Part shown: in pieces, positions 1 to 9,219 of the stretch
Position numbering within the stretch: the stretch's first letter is position 1
Layout: the number at the start of each line of letters is the position of its first letter
From: an uncultured Candidatus Nitrosopumilus sp.
Lineage (GTDB): Archaea; Thermoproteota; Nitrososphaeria; Nitrososphaerales; Nitrosopumilaceae
Assembly: GCA_951812645.1 (NCBI GenBank)
Contig: CATOSM010000001.1
Coordinates: 1,157,560 to 1,221,559 of the forward strand
DNA: 64,000 bases
Direction of reading: 5' to 3'
Translations under genes and position numbers: made by a program
The notes under the pieces: model-generated
The model's database searches: none
Told to the model about the DNA's origin: nothing
The model's input: the letters and a program-made list of their open reading frames with translations, nothing else

Positions 1-8
1 ACCACAAA

Positions 9-1112
9 ATGAATACGCCTGATGTGGAAAAAGAAAAGACAAAAATGAAGACAGGTTATACTACAGGAAGTTCTGCGACAGCAGCAGCAAAAGCTGCATT
101 ATTGTCAATAATTAATCAAAAAGAAATTGAAAGTGTTTATATTTTATTGCCTAAGAAATCATATCTTCAAATTCCAATACACTCATGCAAATTTGAATTA
201 GATAAAGCGAAATGCTCAGTGATTAAAAATGGTGGAGATGATCCCGATGTCACCCATGGGGCAGAGATTATTGTTGACTTGTCATTTACTGAAAAAGTAA
301 ATGAAATTGAGATTGATGGTGGAGAGGGTGTAGGTACAGTAACAAAGCCAGGATTAGGATTGGAAATTAACAAGGCTGCAATAAATCCAGTTCCTAAAAG
401 AATGATTACAGAAAACCTAAGAGAGGCGGGAGAAGAAATTCTTTTAGAAAAAGGAATCAAGGTAATTATTTCAGTACCTAAAGGAAAAGAATTGGGGCCT
501 AAAACAGATAATCCAAGATTAGGTGTTACAAATGGAATTTCAATTTTAGGAACCAGTGGGATTGTTATTCCATTTTCTACAGCATCATATGCAGCGTCAA
601 TAAGACAAAATTTGGATGTTGTAATTGCAGCAGGTGACGATACAGTGGTATTAGCAACAGGTGGAAGAAGTGAGGATTTTGCAAAAAAAATAGTGGATTT
701 ACCAGTTCATTGCTTTGTACAAATGGGGGATTTTTCAGGATATACAATTCAACAGTGTGGTAGAAAAGATATCAAAAGAGCATACGTCGTTGGTTTCATC
801 GGAAAACTAGCAAAAATGGCAGCAGGTGTTAAACAAACTCATGTGAAAGGTTCTAAAGTTGATATGGGTTTTCTAGCAGAGTTAGCAAGAAAATGTAATG
901 TTGATGAAAATATAATTCAAGAAATTAAAAAAGCAAATACAGCAAGACATGTTTCAGAAATTATTCAAGAAAACAAGATTGAGGGGTTTTTCGACCTGAT
1001 TTGTGAGGAGACGTACAAACATATGAGAAAGCATTCTGAAGAAAAAGTTCCAATTGATGTAGTGTTGTTTGATTTTGGAGGGAATATTTTGGCTAGAAAA
1101 TCTGAAGAGTAA
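9..1112 (+). CDS. cbiD: Cobalt-precorrin-5B C1-methyltransferase CbiD
   Basis: The 367-residue product has the CbiD family signature TGYTTGSSATAAAKAAL near its N-terminus and the internal GxGxGTVTKPGL-like segment. The family methylates C-1 of cobalt-precorrin-5B with S-adenosylmethionine in oxygen-independent corrin-ring synthesis, in the cytoplasm. It is the first visible gene of a + strand run (cbiD, cbiG, cbiX, cbiC) with short gaps or overlaps, so an operon is likely, and it may begin left of the window. The ATG at 9 is used here; an ATG at 45, just before the conserved motif, is an alternative. The family call is secure, the start is not. Confidence 0.95.
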   Translation: MNTPDVEKEKTKMKTGYTTGSSATAAAKAALLSIINQKEIESVYILLPKKSYLQIPIHSCKFELDKAKCSVIKNGGDDPDVTHGAEIIVDLSFTEKVNEIEIDGGEGVGTVTKPGLGLEINKAAINPVPKRMITENLREAGEEILLEKGIKVIISVPKGKELGPKTDNPRLGVTNGISILGTSGIVIPFSTASYAASIRQNLDVVIAAGDDTVVLATGGRSEDFAKKIVDLPVHCFVQMGDFSGYTIQQCGRKDIKRAYVVGFIGKLAKMAAGVKQTHVKGSKVDMGFLAELARKCNVDENIIQEIKKANTARHVSEIIQENKIEGFFDLICEETYKHMRKHSEEKVPIDVVLFDFGGNILARKSEE

Positions 1113-1137
1113 GGTATTTTATTAAAGTTGAAAGATT

Positions 1138-2196
1138 TTGATTGTGGAAAAAACTTCGGTTCTTGCTATTACTAAAAACGGGATAAAAATTGGAGAAAAT
1201 CTAAAAAAAATATTTCCAGATTGGAATGTATTTGCTCCATCAAAATTAACAACTGAAACGGCAGGAATTGCTTGGTATTCTGAGCCTACAACAGAGAAAA
1301 TCGTTGAACTTTTTAAAAATAATAATGCGTTAATCTGTATTTTTTCATTAGGAGCAGTAATTAGATTAATTGCTCCATATTTGAAAGATAAAAAAACAGA
1401 TCCAGCGGTAATTGTTATTGATGATAAAACGAAATTTGTAATCAGTGTTTTATCCGGACACATAGGAGGAGCCAATGGACTTACAGAAAAGATCGCAGAA
1501 AAATTAGGAGCTTTATCTGTAATTACCACAGCAGCTGATGTGAACAAAACAATTGCAGTTGATCTAGTGGGAAGAGAATTTGAATGGAAAATAGACGATG
1601 ATTCTACTGTAACAAAAATTAGTGCACATATGGTAAATGAAGAGCCAATAGGATTATTTCAAGAAGCAGGAAACAAAAATTGGTATAAAAAATTACCAAA
1701 AAATGTTGCAAGTTATGAAAATATGGACGAATTGAAAAAATCAAATTCTAAAGCTCATCTTATAATTTCAGATAAAATCATTGATGATGAAATAATTAAG
1801 GAATCAGTAATTTATCGTCCTCCAAGTTTAGTGATTGGGATTGGATTACATCGGGATACTGCAAAAGAAACAATTAGAGAAGGTGTTGATTTTTGTTTAG
1901 AAAAATTCAAACTCAGTCCAAAATCAATTGCAAAACTGGTGTCTATAAAAAAGCCTGAAGATGTACAAGGATTGATAGATCTTGGTAAAGAGATGGGAAT
2001 TCCAGTAGAATATGTCAATAGAGAAGATTTGGCAAAAGTTTCTGCTCCAAATCCATCTGAAACAGTAAAAGCATTTGAAGGAACTGCAAGTGTTTCTGAG
2101 GCTGCTGCTATCAAAGTGTCTCAAGGCCAATTAATAGTAGAAAAGCAGAAATTCCCACCAAATTTGACTATAGCCATAGCGAGGATAATGAATTGA
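1138..2196 (+). CDS. cbiG: Cobalt-precorrin-5A hydrolase CbiG
   Basis: The 352-residue protein has the CbiG layout: an N-terminal domain with LSGHIGGANGLTEKIA (about residues 102-117), a linker, and a C-terminal domain starting at GIGLHRDT (about residue 235) and including SEAAAIK. CbiG opens the delta-lactone of cobalt-precorrin-5A, releasing the two-carbon unit as acetaldehyde, the step next to CbiD chemistry. Translation appears to start with TTG at 1138, 25 nt after cbiD stops. The stop (TGA, 2194-2196) overlaps the TTG start of cbiX, which suggests translational coupling. Confidence 0.93.
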   Translation: MIVEKTSVLAITKNGIKIGENLKKIFPDWNVFAPSKLTTETAGIAWYSEPTTEKIVELFKNNNALICIFSLGAVIRLIAPYLKDKKTDPAVIVIDDKTKFVISVLSGHIGGANGLTEKIAEKLGALSVITTAADVNKTIAVDLVGREFEWKIDDDSTVTKISAHMVNEEPIGLFQEAGNKNWYKKLPKNVASYENMDELKKSNSKAHLIISDKIIDDEIIKESVIYRPPSLVIGIGLHRDTAKETIREGVDFCLEKFKLSPKSIAKLVSIKKPEDVQGLIDLGKEMGIPVEYVNREDLAKVSAPNPSETVKAFEGTASVSEAAAIKVSQGQLIVEKQKFPPNLTIAIARIMN

Positions 2197-2945
2197 GGCG
2201 TGGATTATTACTAATTGATAGAGGAAGTAGGGAAAGAGAGGCATCTGAGGAATTAGATGTAATTTGCCAAGGCATCAAGGCTAAAGGAGACTATGTCTTC
2301 ACAGATTTTTGCTTTCTAGAGGTAGAACCGCCCTATATCGAAGATGGGATACCTAAATGTCTAAACCATGATATTGATTCTCTGACTATAGTTCCATACT
2401 TTTTGTATCCTGGAAAAAAAGTAAAAAATGCAGTTACAGATGTAATGAAATTTCAAAAAGATACCAAAGTGAAATTTCTAGTTACAAAACAAATGAGTAT
2501 GCATAAAACTTTGGTGGATGTTGTTGAAAATAGAATAACTACAACACTACAAGAAAATAATGTCACACTTTCAAATGAAGAAGTAGATGTAATGATTATT
2601 GGACATGGAAGTAAAGATCCTAATGCACAAAGATCACTAGATTACATTGTAAACGAATTAACAAATTCATATAGAAATGTTAGCAGGTGTTGGCTAGAGA
2701 TAGAACAACCCGATATTTTTGAAGGCATTAAGAAATGTGAAAAAGACAATCCCAAAGTTTTGATAATTGTTTTTTATTTTCTACATGAAGGAGCGCATGT
2801 TAAAACTGACATCAATAATGATTTAGTACCAGCACTTGAAAAATCTACTATAGAAAAAGCATACATTACAAAACACATAGGTACAGATCAAAAAATGATT
2901 GATTTAATACTTGAGAGAGCCAGAGAGGTAGAAAATGCAAACTAA
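2193..2945 (+). CDS. cbiX: Sirohydrochlorin cobaltochelatase, two-domain CbiX
   Basis: The 250-residue protein is a tandem CbiX-like chelatase that would insert Co(II) into sirohydrochlorin, the entry to the anaerobic cobalamin route. The C-terminal half keeps the expected catalytic histidines (MIIGHGSKD near residue 132 and LHEGAHVKTDI near residue 205). In the N-terminal half the matching positions read LIDRGSRE and YPGKKVKNAV, so both histidines are missing and this half is probably structural. The TTG start overlaps the cbiG stop, and the end overlaps cbiC by 11 nt. The distinction from SirB/CbiK iron chelatases rests mainly on the cobalamin neighbourhood. Confidence 0.88.
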   Translation: MRRGLLLIDRGSREREASEELDVICQGIKAKGDYVFTDFCFLEVEPPYIEDGIPKCLNHDIDSLTIVPYFLYPGKKVKNAVTDVMKFQKDTKVKFLVTKQMSMHKTLVDVVENRITTTLQENNVTLSNEEVDVMIIGHGSKDPNAQRSLDYIVNELTNSYRNVSRCWLEIEQPDIFEGIKKCEKDNPKVLIIVFYFLHEGAHVKTDINNDLVPALEKSTIEKAYITKHIGTDQKMIDLILERAREVENAN

Positions 2946-3576
2946 GAAAGGTCAATCAATTGAAGATGCAAGCATGCAAATGATTGAAGACGAGGTAGGA
3001 TCACATGAATTTAACGAAAAAGAATGGCCAATCGTTAGAAGAATAATTCATTCAACAGCTGATTTTGATTTTGCAGATAAAAACAAGCTAGTTTTTCACA
3101 AAGATGCGATTGAAAGTGGAATGAATGCCTTGAAAAATGGCTGCAGTATTGTGGCTGATGTTAACGGAGTGATTGGAGGAATGAATAAACAGAATCCTAA
3201 AGATTTTGGAAATAACATAATCTGCAATATTTCAAAGCCAGAAATCACGGAATTGGCAAAAAAAGAAGGTAAAACTCGTTCTCAAGTATCTATGAGAGAA
3301 GCAAAAGAAGACATCGATGGAGGAATTGTAGCAATAGGAAATGCCCCAACTGCGCTTCAAGAAGTGATTCAAATGGTAAAAGAAGGCACGGTAAAACCTG
3401 CATTAATTATCGGAATTCCAGTAGGATTCATCTGTGCTGCCGAATCAAAAGAAGAATTAGCAAAGTTACGAGGGGCACCGTTTATCACAAATATTGGAAG
3501 AAAAGGAGGCAGTTCCTCAGTGTCTGCTACAATTAACGCTATTTTCAAGTTAATTAGAGCAGAATCATCTCTTTGA
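2935..3576 (+). CDS. cbiC: Cobalt-precorrin-8 methylmutase CbiC
   Basis: The 213-residue product matches CbiC/CobH in length and motifs: VRRIIHSTADFDF near residue 36 carries the conserved histidine that moves the C-11 methyl to C-12, and GIPVGFICAAESKEEL and GRKGGSSSVSATINA lie in the C-terminal half. It converts cobalt-precorrin-8 to cobyrinate. It overlaps cbiX by 11 nt at its 5' end and the convergent cbiA by 12 nt at its 3' end, so it closes the + strand cobalamin operon. Confidence 0.94.
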   Translation: MQTKKGQSIEDASMQMIEDEVGSHEFNEKEWPIVRRIIHSTADFDFADKNKLVFHKDAIESGMNALKNGCSIVADVNGVIGGMNKQNPKDFGNNIICNISKPEITELAKKEGKTRSQVSMREAKEDIDGGIVAIGNAPTALQEVIQMVKEGTVKPALIIGIPVGFICAAESKEELAKLRGAPFITNIGRKGGSSSVSATINAIFKLIRAESSL

Positions 3577-4920
3577 ATTTTTTATACAGTTTTTAACAAA
3601 AATTTCTGCATAATTGGAACTATCAAAATACAGATGGCCATAGGAAGCCAATGTGTTATCTTGAATTAATCCATCCTGATGTTTCTCAATGCCTTCACCT
3701 ATTTCTAGAGAGTATGCAAATTTCGAGTCAGATGAGACAGAATCTAAATGAGAATAATGAAATTCGTGTCCTTGAATATTATGTAGTCTTTCTGATAGTA
3801 TATTTTTTGCAAGAATTTTCCCTTTGGTGTAATTTAATCTCGTTTTTTTAGTCATTTTAGTTTCAGCATCAAACAAACCAATCATTTTGTATTTTTTATT
3901 TTCAGATAAGATGGATTTTGTCAGATACATTAATCCGCCGCATTCAGCATAAATTGGAAGCCCAGATTCAGATAATTTTTTTATTGATTTTTTCATAATT
4001 TGATTTTTTTCAAGTGAGTTACCCAAAACCTCAGGAAATCCACCACCAATGTATAGTCCATCGCATTTGGGAATTTTTTTATCTTTAACAGGACTAAAAA
4101 ATTTTAGCTGTGCGCCTTCACGACGTAATGCTTCTAAATTATCTTGATAATAGAAATTAAATGAAGTATCAAGTGCAACTGCAATCGTGGTTTTTGTTTT
4201 TTTATGGATGGATTTGGATTTTTTGATAATAACAGGTGAATTTTTTGCAATTTTTAAAATTTGGGCAATGTCAATATTTTTTGAGATTGTTTGGGAAACC
4301 TTATCAATTTGCTTTTTAAGGATTTTATTTTCTAATGTTGAGATTAATCCCAAATGCCTAGATGGCATAGTCAACAAAGAATTTTTTGGAATTACGCCAA
4401 CAGTCGGGATTTTAGTTTTTTTTAACGCACTTTTACAGAGGAATTCGTGTTTTTTACTACCTATTTTATTAAGAATAATTCCAGATATACGAGAGTTTTT
4501 GTGAAATTTTAAAAAACCAAGTGCAGTTGCTGCGATAGAACGTGACGTTTTGCTAGCATCAAGAACTAGTATGACTGGAGATTTTGTCAGTGACGCTATA
4601 TGATGGGTACTTGCATAATTTGAATCTCCTTTAAATCCATCATAAAATCCCATTGCACCTTCTATTACAGATATATCGGAACAGGAATTTGAAATGAAGC
4701 TGTAAAGTAATTGTTTTCCCCCCATAAGCCATGCATCTAGATTGTATGTATCATTTTTAGAAATGCTAGAAAGATAGCCAGGATCAATATAATCAGGTCC
4801 GACTTTAAATGGTTGTACAGAAAAACCATTTTTTTGTAAAGCATGTATGATTGAACATGTAATTGATGTTTTCCCAACTCCACTAGTGGCACCTGCAATT
4901 ACAATTCTAGGAATTTTCAA
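3565..4920 (-). CDS. cbiA: Cobyrinate a,c-diamide synthase CbiA/CobB
   Basis: The 451-residue protein has an N-terminal P-loop ATPase (IAGATSGVGKTSI, residues ~8-20) of the dethiobiotin-synthetase type and a C-terminal class I glutamine amidotransferase with the nucleophile in PIYAECGGLMYL. It amidates the a and c side chains of cobyrinate using ATP and glutamine. The start is TTG at 4920; no in-frame ATG is close. It is convergent with cbiC and divergent from cobA, so it is a separate transcription unit with the shared 4921-4997 spacer as promoter region. Confidence 0.94.
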   Translation of the reverse strand: MKIPRIVIAGATSGVGKTSITCSIIHALQKNGFSVQPFKVGPDYIDPGYLSSISKNDTYNLDAWLMGGKQLLYSFISNSCSDISVIEGAMGFYDGFKGDSNYASTHHIASLTKSPVILVLDASKTSRSIAATALGFLKFHKNSRISGIILNKIGSKKHEFLCKSALKKTKIPTVGVIPKNSLLTMPSRHLGLISTLENKILKKQIDKVSQTISKNIDIAQILKIAKNSPVIIKKSKSIHKKTKTTIAVALDTSFNFYYQDNLEALRREGAQLKFFSPVKDKKIPKCDGLYIGGGFPEVLGNSLEKNQIMKKSIKKLSESGLPIYAECGGLMYLTKSILSENKKYKMIGLFDAETKMTKKTRLNYTKGKILAKNILSERLHNIQGHEFHYSHLDSVSSDSKFAYSLEIGEGIEKHQDGLIQDNTLASYGHLYFDSSNYAEIFVKNCIKNSKR

Positions 4921-4997
4921 TTTGCATGACTAGGATCATTTTTTATTTAAATTGATAGATTTGAAAAATCCTTAATGTTTTTAGTAAGAATCATTGA

Positions 4998-5540
4998 ATG
5001 AAACTTGTGGAAAATGATGGATTAACTATCGTTTATACTGGAAAAGGGAAGGGGAAAACAACTGCCGCTTTAGGAATTGCTTTACGTGCGACAGGATATA
5101 AAAAGAAAATTTGTATGATCCAATTCATTAAAGGCTCGTGGCACTATGGTGAAATGGACTCATCAAAAAGACTTGAGCCAGAATTTGAAATGCTAGCTGT
5201 AGGTAAGGGATTTGTTGGAATAATTGATGATAAGAGTCCAAAAGAAGATCATGAAAAAGTAGCAAAAGAGGCAATCGGAATCAGTAACGAGAAAATTCAA
5301 TCAGGAAATTATGACATAGTGATTTTAGATGAGATAAATTACGCGGTAAATCTAAATTTAATCTCAGTTAACGATGTTGTAAATATGATAAAAAATAAAC
5401 CAAAAGGAGTAGATTTGGTTTTAACAGGAAATTACGCAAAAAATGAAATCATCGAAATTGCAGATTTGGTAACAGAAATGAAAGAAATCAAACATCCATT
5501 TCAAAGGGGTATCAAAGCAAAGAAAGGTATTGATTTCTAG
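4998..5540 (+). CDS. cobA: Corrinoid adenosyltransferase CobA/CobO family
   Basis: The 180-residue protein has the family Walker A region TGKGKGKTTAALGIALRA at residues 14-31 and the acidic motif VILDEINYAVN near residue 108. CobA/BtuR/CobO enzymes transfer the adenosyl group from ATP to Co(I) corrinoid to form the upper ligand of adenosylcobalamin. It sits divergently from cbiA, which amidates the likely substrate, fitting one pathway. The spacer has the AT-rich run TTTTTTATTTAAATTG around 4937-4952, a plausible TATA region though rather far from this ATG. Confidence 0.93.
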   Translation: MKLVENDGLTIVYTGKGKGKTTAALGIALRATGYKKKICMIQFIKGSWHYGEMDSSKRLEPEFEMLAVGKGFVGIIDDKSPKEDHEKVAKEAIGISNEKIQSGNYDIVILDEINYAVNLNLISVNDVVNMIKNKPKGVDLVLTGNYAKNEIIEIADLVTEMKEIKHPFQRGIKAKKGIDF

Positions 5541-5580
5541 TCACAAACATTAATTTACACATGAATGAGTTTTAGAAGAA

Positions 5581-6378
5581 ATGTCTACTGAAATCCAAGA
5601 AATGCCTGAACAGGGGGAAATAATTCTGGCGACAATTACAAAAGTGATGGATCATGGAGCATATGTTACATTAGATGAATATGATGATATTCAAGGATTT
5701 TTGCATATTTCTGAAATTGCTCCCGGATGGATTAGATCTGTAAATAGATTTGTTAAAGATGGGGAGAAAAAAGTACTTCTTGTAAAAAAAGTAAATCCTC
5801 AACGGGGAGATATAGATCTTTCATTAAAACAGGTTTCAAAAGATCAGAAAAAACAGAAATTAAAGGAAGTTAAAAAGTTTGAGAAAGGCAAAACATTATT
5901 ACAGAATGTTCAAGACAAAGCCAAATTATCAGATGATGAAATTGAGAAGTTAGAAGATAACATTTATTCAAAATTTGATTCAGTGTATGATGCTTTCATA
6001 TCTATTGGAAGAAATGGAATAGATTCAGTTAAAGATCTTAAAATCGCAAAAAAAACTGCAGCAGTAATTGAAGACATATGTTCGAAAATAAAACTCCCAT
6101 CAGTAGAAATTAGGGGAATAATGAAAATAACAAACAATAAACCAGACGGAGTGGAAATAATTAAAAAAACATTACTAGATGTTATAAAAAAAGATTCTAC
6201 TATAGATATTACCTATTTAGGTGCACCAAAATATAGATTATCAATTACTTCAGAGGATTTCAAATCTGCTGAAAAATCATTAAAGCCAATAATTGAAGAA
6301 ATTGAATCAAAAATAGAAAAGAAAAAGGGTTCATTCAGATTCACTAGAGAAGATTCAAAGAAAACTAGAGAAAATTAA
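5581..6378 (+). CDS. Translation initiation factor aIF2 alpha subunit
   Basis: The 265-residue protein has an N-terminal S1 domain (residues ~10-85, with GEIILATITKVMDHGAYVTL and GFLHISEIAPGW), a helical middle and a C-terminal alpha/beta domain, the three-part layout of archaeal eIF2alpha. With aIF2beta and aIF2gamma it delivers initiator tRNA to the small ribosomal subunit. It is followed at once by nop10 (ATG at 6380), a linkage common in archaea. The gamma subunit is in this window at 9569-10843; beta is not seen. Confidence 0.95.
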   Translation: MSTEIQEMPEQGEIILATITKVMDHGAYVTLDEYDDIQGFLHISEIAPGWIRSVNRFVKDGEKKVLLVKKVNPQRGDIDLSLKQVSKDQKKQKLKEVKKFEKGKTLLQNVQDKAKLSDDEIEKLEDNIYSKFDSVYDAFISIGRNGIDSVKDLKIAKKTAAVIEDICSKIKLPSVEIRGIMKITNNKPDGVEIIKKTLLDVIKKDSTIDITYLGAPKYRLSITSEDFKSAEKSLKPIIEEIESKIEKKKGSFRFTREDSKKTREN

Positions 6379-6379
6379 A

Positions 6380-6535
6380 ATGAGATTTTTATTAAGAAGA
6401 TGTTCAAAATGTAATCATTATACACTAAAAGAAAAATGCCCAAAATGTAAAGAAGATACCATTTCTGTACATCCGGCTAAATTTTCTCCTGACGACAAAT
6501 ACATGCGTTATAGATTAGCTGAAAGGTATTCTTAA
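6380..6535 (+). CDS. nop10: Ribosome biogenesis protein Nop10
   Basis: This 51-codon ORF follows aIF2alpha by one base. The protein starts MRFLLRRCSKCNHYTL and has two CxxC pairs (CSKC and CPKC) forming a zinc ribbon, then HPAKFSPDDKYMRYR, the conserved Nop10 tail. Nop10 is the small scaffold subunit of the H/ACA ribonucleoprotein that pseudouridylates rRNA with Cbf5 (known for the family). Length and motifs fit archaeal Nop10 closely. Its stop overlaps the convergent aglB stop in the palindrome CTTAAG, so the two messages would overlap at their 3' ends. Confidence 0.95.
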   Translation: MRFLLRRCSKCNHYTLKEKCPKCKEDTISVHPAKFSPDDKYMRYRLAERYS

Positions 6536-8670
6536 GATATGGGCATGTATTCTTTATTTACCTCATAAACAAAAATGCCAATAACAGGCCCCACCTTTTC
6601 TTCATTAAAGCTAGGTGATGCATAAACTAATTTTAATGGACCGTTACCATCAGAAGGGTATTTGATATCTTTTTCATAGATTGCAATCATTCCAGGTAAA
6701 TAAGTGGGGGACTGATCATTCACATTATTAGGATTAACGTATCCTAATAGACGAAATGGAAACATCTGTCCTAACAAAGTTTCATTCCAGAAATAATCAG
6801 TTCCACTGGAACCGTCTGAATGTAAATATTTGGATAGATCATCTCCAGCTATTCTAATAAACCAGGGTTTCTTAGATTCATCACCACCTCCACCTAAAAC
6901 ATAAACTGGATTAGGAGTATCAAAGGCCAATTGTTCAGCAACTACAAAAACAAGAACATAATCAGCTTCCATTTGATTTAAACTCAGCCATGCAGAATTT
7001 GGATTATCAATGAACATCTTTGCAATATTTTTAATTACTGAATCAATAAGAGTAGAATTATCTGCTAATGAGGCTCTTTCGCCCATTGTAGAAATCCAAT
7101 ATCCATAATCCCACCATGACGCAACAACAGAATCCTTAGGAGTGTTATTCTTAATCCAATTTAGAGTATCTAACCAATCAGTAGTAGAAATCCAATATCC
7201 AGACCCTCCATTCATTATTGTAGGCGGGATGTCTGTTACAGAAGGGGTGTCTGAACCTACAGGGTAAACCATAGGCATCATTAAGAAAATTATTATTCCT
7301 ACAACATATGGTATTTTTATGAATGCAGTAATGGGTCTTTTTGATTCATTACTATTTTTGAGAAATTCTCTTGTCAATATCGTTAAGCCTAATGATGCTA
7401 AAACTATGACGGAAATAGATGCAAAAACTTCCAATCTAACAAATGTTGAACTTACATAAACGCCTGTAATTCCCAAAATTAATGAAAATGCCAACATGTC
7501 ATTAGAAATAAAATTAAAATTTTTATTTTGTACATTTTTAATTATTAACCAGATTCCTAATCCTGAAAAAATCATTAAAACTGAATGGAAGAAAAAGGAT
7601 TGAGATGTTGTTGTTGTTGCATGTTCAGATACTGAATCTACTAATGGATCAGTAGTAGTTAAAAAAGGATTAAGGGCATTAAGATATCGATGGCTAGAAG
7701 AGGGCAAAAATTGGGAATCAGAATTGACAACCATAATGCCTGGTGCAATTATTAAAATTGCAAGTAAAAACAATGCACCATTTCGTAATTTGTTTTTAGA
7801 ACTTTTATGCTGTATTAAAATACAAGATACTAAAAGTAGTGTTGATACTAACAGTGTTAATCCACCCAGTCCAAAAATAAAACCAGAACTTACTCTTTCA
7901 ATTCCTAAAGAAGGGATAATTGTGGAAGCGGTGTAAACAGGTATTGCCCATACAATGAATTTGTGATCATTTCTTAGAAGGGGTAAAACAATAAAAAAAA
8001 GTCCTATTGGAATAATGAAAAATTGATTTCCCCCCCAAGCGGAAATTGAAAAAGTAGTAAAAATACCAGCACCAATAAGCTTCAATAATGCTATTTTTTT
8101 ATTTGGAGACCGAATTCCGCTGATGAGCAAATAGGTCATCAGTAAACCAAAAAATAATCCTAAAGGTTCTGACTTGAACCATCCAATTGGACTCCTAACG
8201 AGAATTGGTAAAGAAACAGAGAACAAAAGAGCAGAGAACAAACCAGCAGTTGTACCACCAACTACACGAACTAGAGCAAAAATTACTACTGCAGATAATG
8301 ATCCAAAGATTACTGGAAACATGATCGTAAAATCATATAGATCTGTCCCTCCACCAAAAATCCAATATGTTGTTGCAGCTGTTAAATGAAGCATAACTTG
8401 GGAAGTTGTAGACACATCCCTGCCGTGAGGATGCCAACTTAGGTTATCATTCCATTGTAAATATTCACTAATTCCGTTATCAACAATATATTGCGTTGCT
8501 CTATAATTGAAGAAAGGATCAAATTCGTTTAATTCGAAACCGAAATCAGCAGGTTGAACACGTAAAAGAAATGAAACAGTAAAAGCTAAAGAAAGAATTC
8601 CGATAATTAAAAGATGGTTTAATTTTAAATCAAAATTTCCCACAGAAACAAGTTTAGTATTTGCAATCAA
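6532..8670 (-). CDS. aglB: Oligosaccharyltransferase AglB (STT3 family)
   Basis: The 712-residue membrane protein has an N-terminal hydrophobic helix followed by an acidic FELNEFDPFFNYR segment (external-loop metal site), about a dozen membrane helices to residue ~450, and a soluble C-terminal domain opening with the STT3 signature SWWDYGYWI. It would transfer lipid-linked glycans to asparagine in N-x-S/T of exported proteins on the outer face of the membrane, matching the many secreted proteins encoded at 27-56 kb. The start is TTG at 8670. It converges on nop10 with a 4-nt overlap. Confidence 0.95.
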   Translation of the reverse strand: MIANTKLVSVGNFDLKLNHLLIIGILSLAFTVSFLLRVQPADFGFELNEFDPFFNYRATQYIVDNGISEYLQWNDNLSWHPHGRDVSTTSQVMLHLTAATTYWIFGGGTDLYDFTIMFPVIFGSLSAVVIFALVRVVGGTTAGLFSALLFSVSLPILVRSPIGWFKSEPLGLFFGLLMTYLLISGIRSPNKKIALLKLIGAGIFTTFSISAWGGNQFFIIPIGLFFIVLPLLRNDHKFIVWAIPVYTASTIIPSLGIERVSSGFIFGLGGLTLLVSTLLLVSCILIQHKSSKNKLRNGALFLLAILIIAPGIMVVNSDSQFLPSSSHRYLNALNPFLTTTDPLVDSVSEHATTTTSQSFFFHSVLMIFSGLGIWLIIKNVQNKNFNFISNDMLAFSLILGITGVYVSSTFVRLEVFASISVIVLASLGLTILTREFLKNSNESKRPITAFIKIPYVVGIIIFLMMPMVYPVGSDTPSVTDIPPTIMNGGSGYWISTTDWLDTLNWIKNNTPKDSVVASWWDYGYWISTMGERASLADNSTLIDSVIKNIAKMFIDNPNSAWLSLNQMEADYVLVFVVAEQLAFDTPNPVYVLGGGGDESKKPWFIRIAGDDLSKYLHSDGSSGTDYFWNETLLGQMFPFRLLGYVNPNNVNDQSPTYLPGMIAIYEKDIKYPSDGNGPLKLVYASPSFNEEKVGPVIGIFVYEVNKEYMPIS

Positions 8671-8732
8671 GTGATAATTTTCAAAAAACTTGACTTATTA
8701 CTCTTTTGGACAAAAAATTATCTAAATTGGAG

Positions 8733-9185
8733 TTAAGGGGAATAACGTCCTTTTAATTGAGATTGTGCAATAACATGATCTTTGATCATTGATTCAATTT
8801 CTTGTTTGGTTGAGCCCTTAGGAGCATCTAATTTTTTATCTATTGCATATAATTTGAAAATATACGTATGTTCTTTATCAGGAGGAGCAGGGCCACCATA
8901 ACCAATTTCGCCAAAATCTGTTTCCCCTTCAATACAATTTGAAGGTAAAGAATTTTCGTTAAATTCGATGTTATCAGGTGAGATATTCCATACAATCCAA
9001 TGAACCCAAATTTTACCAACTGCACCCATTGCATCAGGATCATCCATTATCAGAACAAGAGATGCCGTATTTCCTGGAATTCCTGAAATTTTTAGAGGAG
9101 GACTTGTGTTTCCATGTTTATATCCATATTTTTTTGGAATGATTCCATTATTTTCAAATGCTGTACTGGTCAAGGTTAATGTCAC
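8733..9185 (-). CDS. PEBP family protein (YbhB/YbcL-like)
   Basis: The 150-residue product is a phosphatidylethanolamine-binding / Raf-kinase-inhibitor-like protein: SPPLKISGIP, LVLIMDDPDA, WVHWIVWNI and GYGGPAPPDKEHTYIFKLYA are the core motifs around the ligand pocket. The prokaryotic role is not settled, and proposed substrates are small anionic ligands. It has no signal peptide. It lies downstream of the PIN gene with a 34-nt gap on the same strand and may be cotranscribed with the aIF2gamma group. Confidence 0.88.
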   Translation of the reverse strand: MTLTLTSTAFENNGIIPKKYGYKHGNTSPPLKISGIPGNTASLVLIMDDPDAMGAVGKIWVHWIVWNISPDNIEFNENSLPSNCIEGETDFGEIGYGGPAPPDKEHTYIFKLYAIDKKLDAPKGSTKQEIESMIKDHVIAQSQLKGRYSP

Positions 9186-9219
9186 AGTACAATTTGATTT
9201 ATCTTGAAATTAAATATTT

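Noticed and set aside
1122-1547. 141-codon - strand ORF
   Set aside because: Antisense to cbiG, whose protein is clearly conserved.
4921-4997. Cobalamin riboswitch between cbiA and cobA
   Set aside because: Too short for a cobalamin riboswitch and no B12-box-like sequence; these are essentially bacterial.
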